Shown here in pieces: positions 36,797-38,927 of a DNA stretch of 38,927 bases. Origin of the DNA: an uncultured Bacteroidaceae bacterium (GTDB lineage Bacteria > Bacteroidota > Bacteroidia > Bacteroidales > Bacteroidaceae); contig CAJODY010000012.1 of assembly GCA_905233285.1 (NCBI GenBank), positions 1-38,927 of the forward strand, in the 5' to 3' direction. Each line of letters opens with the position of its first letter. The stretch's first letter is position 1. The notes under the pieces were generated by a model. That model saw nothing but the letters and a program-made list of their open reading frames with translations, ran no database searches and was not told where the DNA came from. A program made the position numbers and the translations under genes.

Positions 36797-38927
36797 TTAC
36801 TTCAAGAGGTCGTCGAGTGCGCTGAGTACCTCACCGCCTTCGTTTGCTTCAGGAGTTGCAGGAGCATCATGATGACGACGGTTGTTGCCTTCACGACGTG
36901 GACCACGTTCGCGCTGTGGACGTTCGCGACGTTCACGCTGAGGACGCTCCTGATAGCCTTCCGGCTTTTCGATGAGCACGCGGTGGCTCAGTTTGAACTT
37001 ACCAGTCTTCTGATCGATTTCCATGAGCTTGACATCGATTTCGTCGCCTTCGTTGATGCCAGCCTCTTCAACTGTCTCGAGACGGCGCCAGTCGATTTCG
37101 CTGATATGGAGCAGACCTTCCCTGCCTGGGAGGAACTCAACAAAGCATCCGTAAGGCATGATGCTGCGAACCTTAGCCTTGTAAACCTCACCAACCTCTG
37201 GAACGGCAACGATAGCCTTAATCTTAGCAAGTGCTGCCTCGATGGCATCGCGACCAGGAGCAGATACTTGTACCTTACCTACGCCATCTTCCTCATCGAT
37301 AGTGATGACGGTCTGGGTGTCTTCCTGAATCTGCTGGATAATCTTTCCACCCGGGCCAATGACAGCACCGATGTACTCCTTAGGAATGATAATCTGTTCG
37401 ATGCGTGGTACGTGTGGCTTGAGTTCAGGACGTGGTTCTGAGATGGTCTTCATCATCTCGCCCATGATATGTTCGCGACCAGCCTTTGCCTGCATGAGGG
37501 CTTTCTCAAGGATTTCGTATGAAAGTCCGTCACATTTGATATCCATCTGAGTCGCAGTAAGACCGTTCTTTGTACCTGTAGTCTTGAAGTCCATATCGCC
37601 GAGGTGGTCTTCGTCACCAAGGATATCGCTCAAGATAGCATACTTCTCTTCGCCCGGGTTCTTGATAAGTCCCATTGCAATACCTGCTACAGGGTTCTTG
37701 ATTGGCACACCGGCATCCATAAGTGCGAGTGTTCCCGCACATGTAGTAGCCATTGATGAAGAACCGTTAGACTCGAGGATGTCGCTTACGACACGGATTG
37801 TGTAAGGATAATCCTCTGGAATCTGTCCCTTGATACCACGCCATGCGAGGTGGCCGTGACCGATTTCGCGACGACCTACTCCGCGCTGAGCTTTTGCTTC
37901 GCCTGTAGAGAATGGTGGGAAGTTATAGTGGAGGAGGAACTTCATGTAGTAGCGCTCGAGTGCACCATCAACGAGTTTCTCGTCAAGTTTAGTACCCAGT
38001 GTGGCAGTAGCGAGAGCCTGTGTCTCACCACGAGTGAAGATAGCCGAGCCGTGAGGTCCGGGCAGTGGTTCAACCTCGCACCAGATAGGACGGATATCGG
38101 TAGTCTTACGACCATCGAGACGGATACCTTCGTCAAGGATGCAACGACGCATTGCATCACGCTCTACATCGTGGTAGTAGCGGTCAACAAGTGCGTACTT
38201 CTCAGCGAGCTCGTCCTCTGTGAGGTCGGTATGTGCTGCTGCGTATGCTTCCTTATAGTCTTCACGAATCTTCTCGAATGCTTCTGCACGTTCATGCTTC
38301 TCGAGTGCCTGCTTTGTTACGTCGTATGCCGGCTGGTAGCACTTAGCTGTAAGGTCAGCCTTCAGTTCGTCGTCATTCACTTCGTGGCAATATTCACGCT
38401 TAACGTCCTTGCCGAGTTCCTTCATCATCTCCTTCTGCAACTGGCATTGTGGCTTGATAGCTGCATGAGCTGCCTTGAGTGCCTCGAGGAGATCCTGCTC
38501 GCTCACTTCCTTCATTTCTCCCTCGACCATCATGATGTTCTCTTCGGTAGCACCTACCATAAGATCCATGTCAGCCTGCTTGAGCTGTTCGAATGTAGGG
38601 TTGATGACAAACTGTCCGTCGATACGTGCTACGCGAACTTCTGAGATAGGACCTTCGAAAGGAATGTCAGAAACTGCGAGTGCTGCACTTGCTGCAAATC
38701 CTGCCAAAGCGTCGGGCATGTCAACTCCGTCGGCAGAGAAGAGCATTACGTTAACATATACCTCTGCATGATAGTTGGATGGAAACAGAGGGCGGAGGGC
38801 ACGGTCAACGAGGCGGCATGTCAGAATTTCTTCGTCGCTTGCCTTGCCTTCACGCTTGGTAAAACCTCCAGGAAAACGGCCGTTAGCCGCATACTTCTCA
38901 CGATACTCTACCTGGAGTGGCATAAAA
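36797..38927 (-). CDS. pnp: Polyribonucleotide nucleotidyltransferase (PNPase), 5' end beyond the window
   Basis: PNPase degrades RNA phosphorolytically from the 3' end. The visible 709 residues start within the first RNase PH domain ([27 protein letters not shown]). A helical linker follows, then the second RNase PH domain with the catalytic region ([34 protein letters not shown]). After these come a KH domain ([19 protein letters not shown]), an S1 domain ([20 protein letters not shown]) and an Arg/Glu-rich basic tail ([15 protein letters not shown]) before the C-terminus. About 40-60 N-terminal residues should lie to the right of the window. The frame is open to the edge, so the ATG at 38923 is internal, not the true start. 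The basic tail may bind RNA or a helicase partner. Confidence 0.96.
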   Translation of the reverse strand, partial: FMPLQVEYREKYAANGRFPGGFTKREGKASDEEILTCRLVDRALRPLFPSNYHAEVYVNVMLFSADGVDMPDALAGFAASAALAVSDIPFEGPISEVRVARIDGQFVINPTFEQLKQADMDLMVGATEENIMMVEGEMKEVSEQDLLEALKAAHAAIKPQCQLQKEMMKELGKDVKREYCHEVNDDELKADLTAKCYQPAYDVTKQALEKHERAEAFEKIREDYKEAYAAAHTDLTEDELAEKYALVDRYYHDVERDAMRRCILDEGIRLDGRKTTDIRPIWCEVEPLPGPHGSAIFTRGETQALATATLGTKLDEKLVDGALERYYMKFLLHYNFPPFSTGEAKAQRGVGRREIGHGHLAWRGIKGQIPEDYPYTIRVVSDILESNGSSSMATTCAGTLALMDAGVPIKNPVAGIAMGLIKNPGEEKYAILSDILGDEDHLGDMDFKTTGTKNGLTATQMDIKCDGLSYEILEKALMQAKAGREHIMGEMMKTISEPRPELKPHVPRIEQIIIPKEYIGAVIGPGGKIIQQIQEDTQTVITIDEEDGVGKVQVSAPGRDAIEAALAKIKAIVAVPEVGEVYKAKVRSIMPYGCFVEFLPGREGLLHISEIDWRRLETVEEAGINEGDEIDVKLMEIDQKTGKFKLSHRVLIEKPEGYQERPQRERRERPQRERGPRREGNNRRHHDAPATPEANEGGEVLSALDDLLK

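Overview
The window looks like a Bacteroidales chromosome, most likely Prevotella/Segatella-like. This rests on repeated promoter pairs of the Bacteroidota type (TTTG, about 20 nt, TAnnTTTG), a Prevotella-style C-terminus on a secreted CotH protein, a Bacteroidota HU-like protein, a DUF4421-type protein and a DPP4-type S9 peptidase. I see no tRNA, rRNA, CRISPR array, integrase or transposase.

Layout. 1-2722 is an eroding accessory stretch: the start of a SASA-type esterase, a glycosyltransferase remnant, a perfect 25-bp inverted repeat and a broken DUF1016 nuclease gene. 2723-7710 (minus) is the most interesting locus: a structured RNA, a radical SAM protein, a degenerate radical SAM partner, a SPASM radical SAM maturase, two small precursor-like peptides, tatA and tatC. 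7955-9680 is a two-gene cassette of unknown function with its own promoter and terminator. 10095-12377 is a VirE-N/DUF3987-type primase-helicase carrying an in-frame repeat insertion. 12420-20558 (minus) is an RND efflux operon (adaptor, pump, TolC-like channel) followed directly by a CotH/lamin-tail protein. From 20694 a long plus-strand run holds two paralogous membrane proteins around a CxxCH lipoprotein, then a DPP4-like peptidase, MATE, truA, an EamA transporter and a frameshifted DUF3109 gene. 31592-36035 holds an aldo/keto reductase remnant, two repeat arrays, an HU-like protein, DUF4421, an outer-membrane barrel and a HerA-like ATPase. The window ends with queC and most of pnp on the minus strand.

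Main proposal. The 2.7-7.4 kb operon looks like a self-contained RiPP-type system. Both precursors begin with a textbook twin-arginine signal (SRRxALKRM). Both end in exactly twelve in-phase Tyr-x-Asn/Asp triplets, one of them His-x-Asp. Y-x-N/D triplets suit three-residue cyclophane formation by radical SAM/SPASM enzymes. A cross-linked rigid rod could not be threaded through Sec, which would explain why tatA and tatC follow in the same operon. That the Tat signal doubles as RiPP leader and that the Tat pair is dedicated are inferences from gene order and sequence. The chemistry is not shown by sequence alone.
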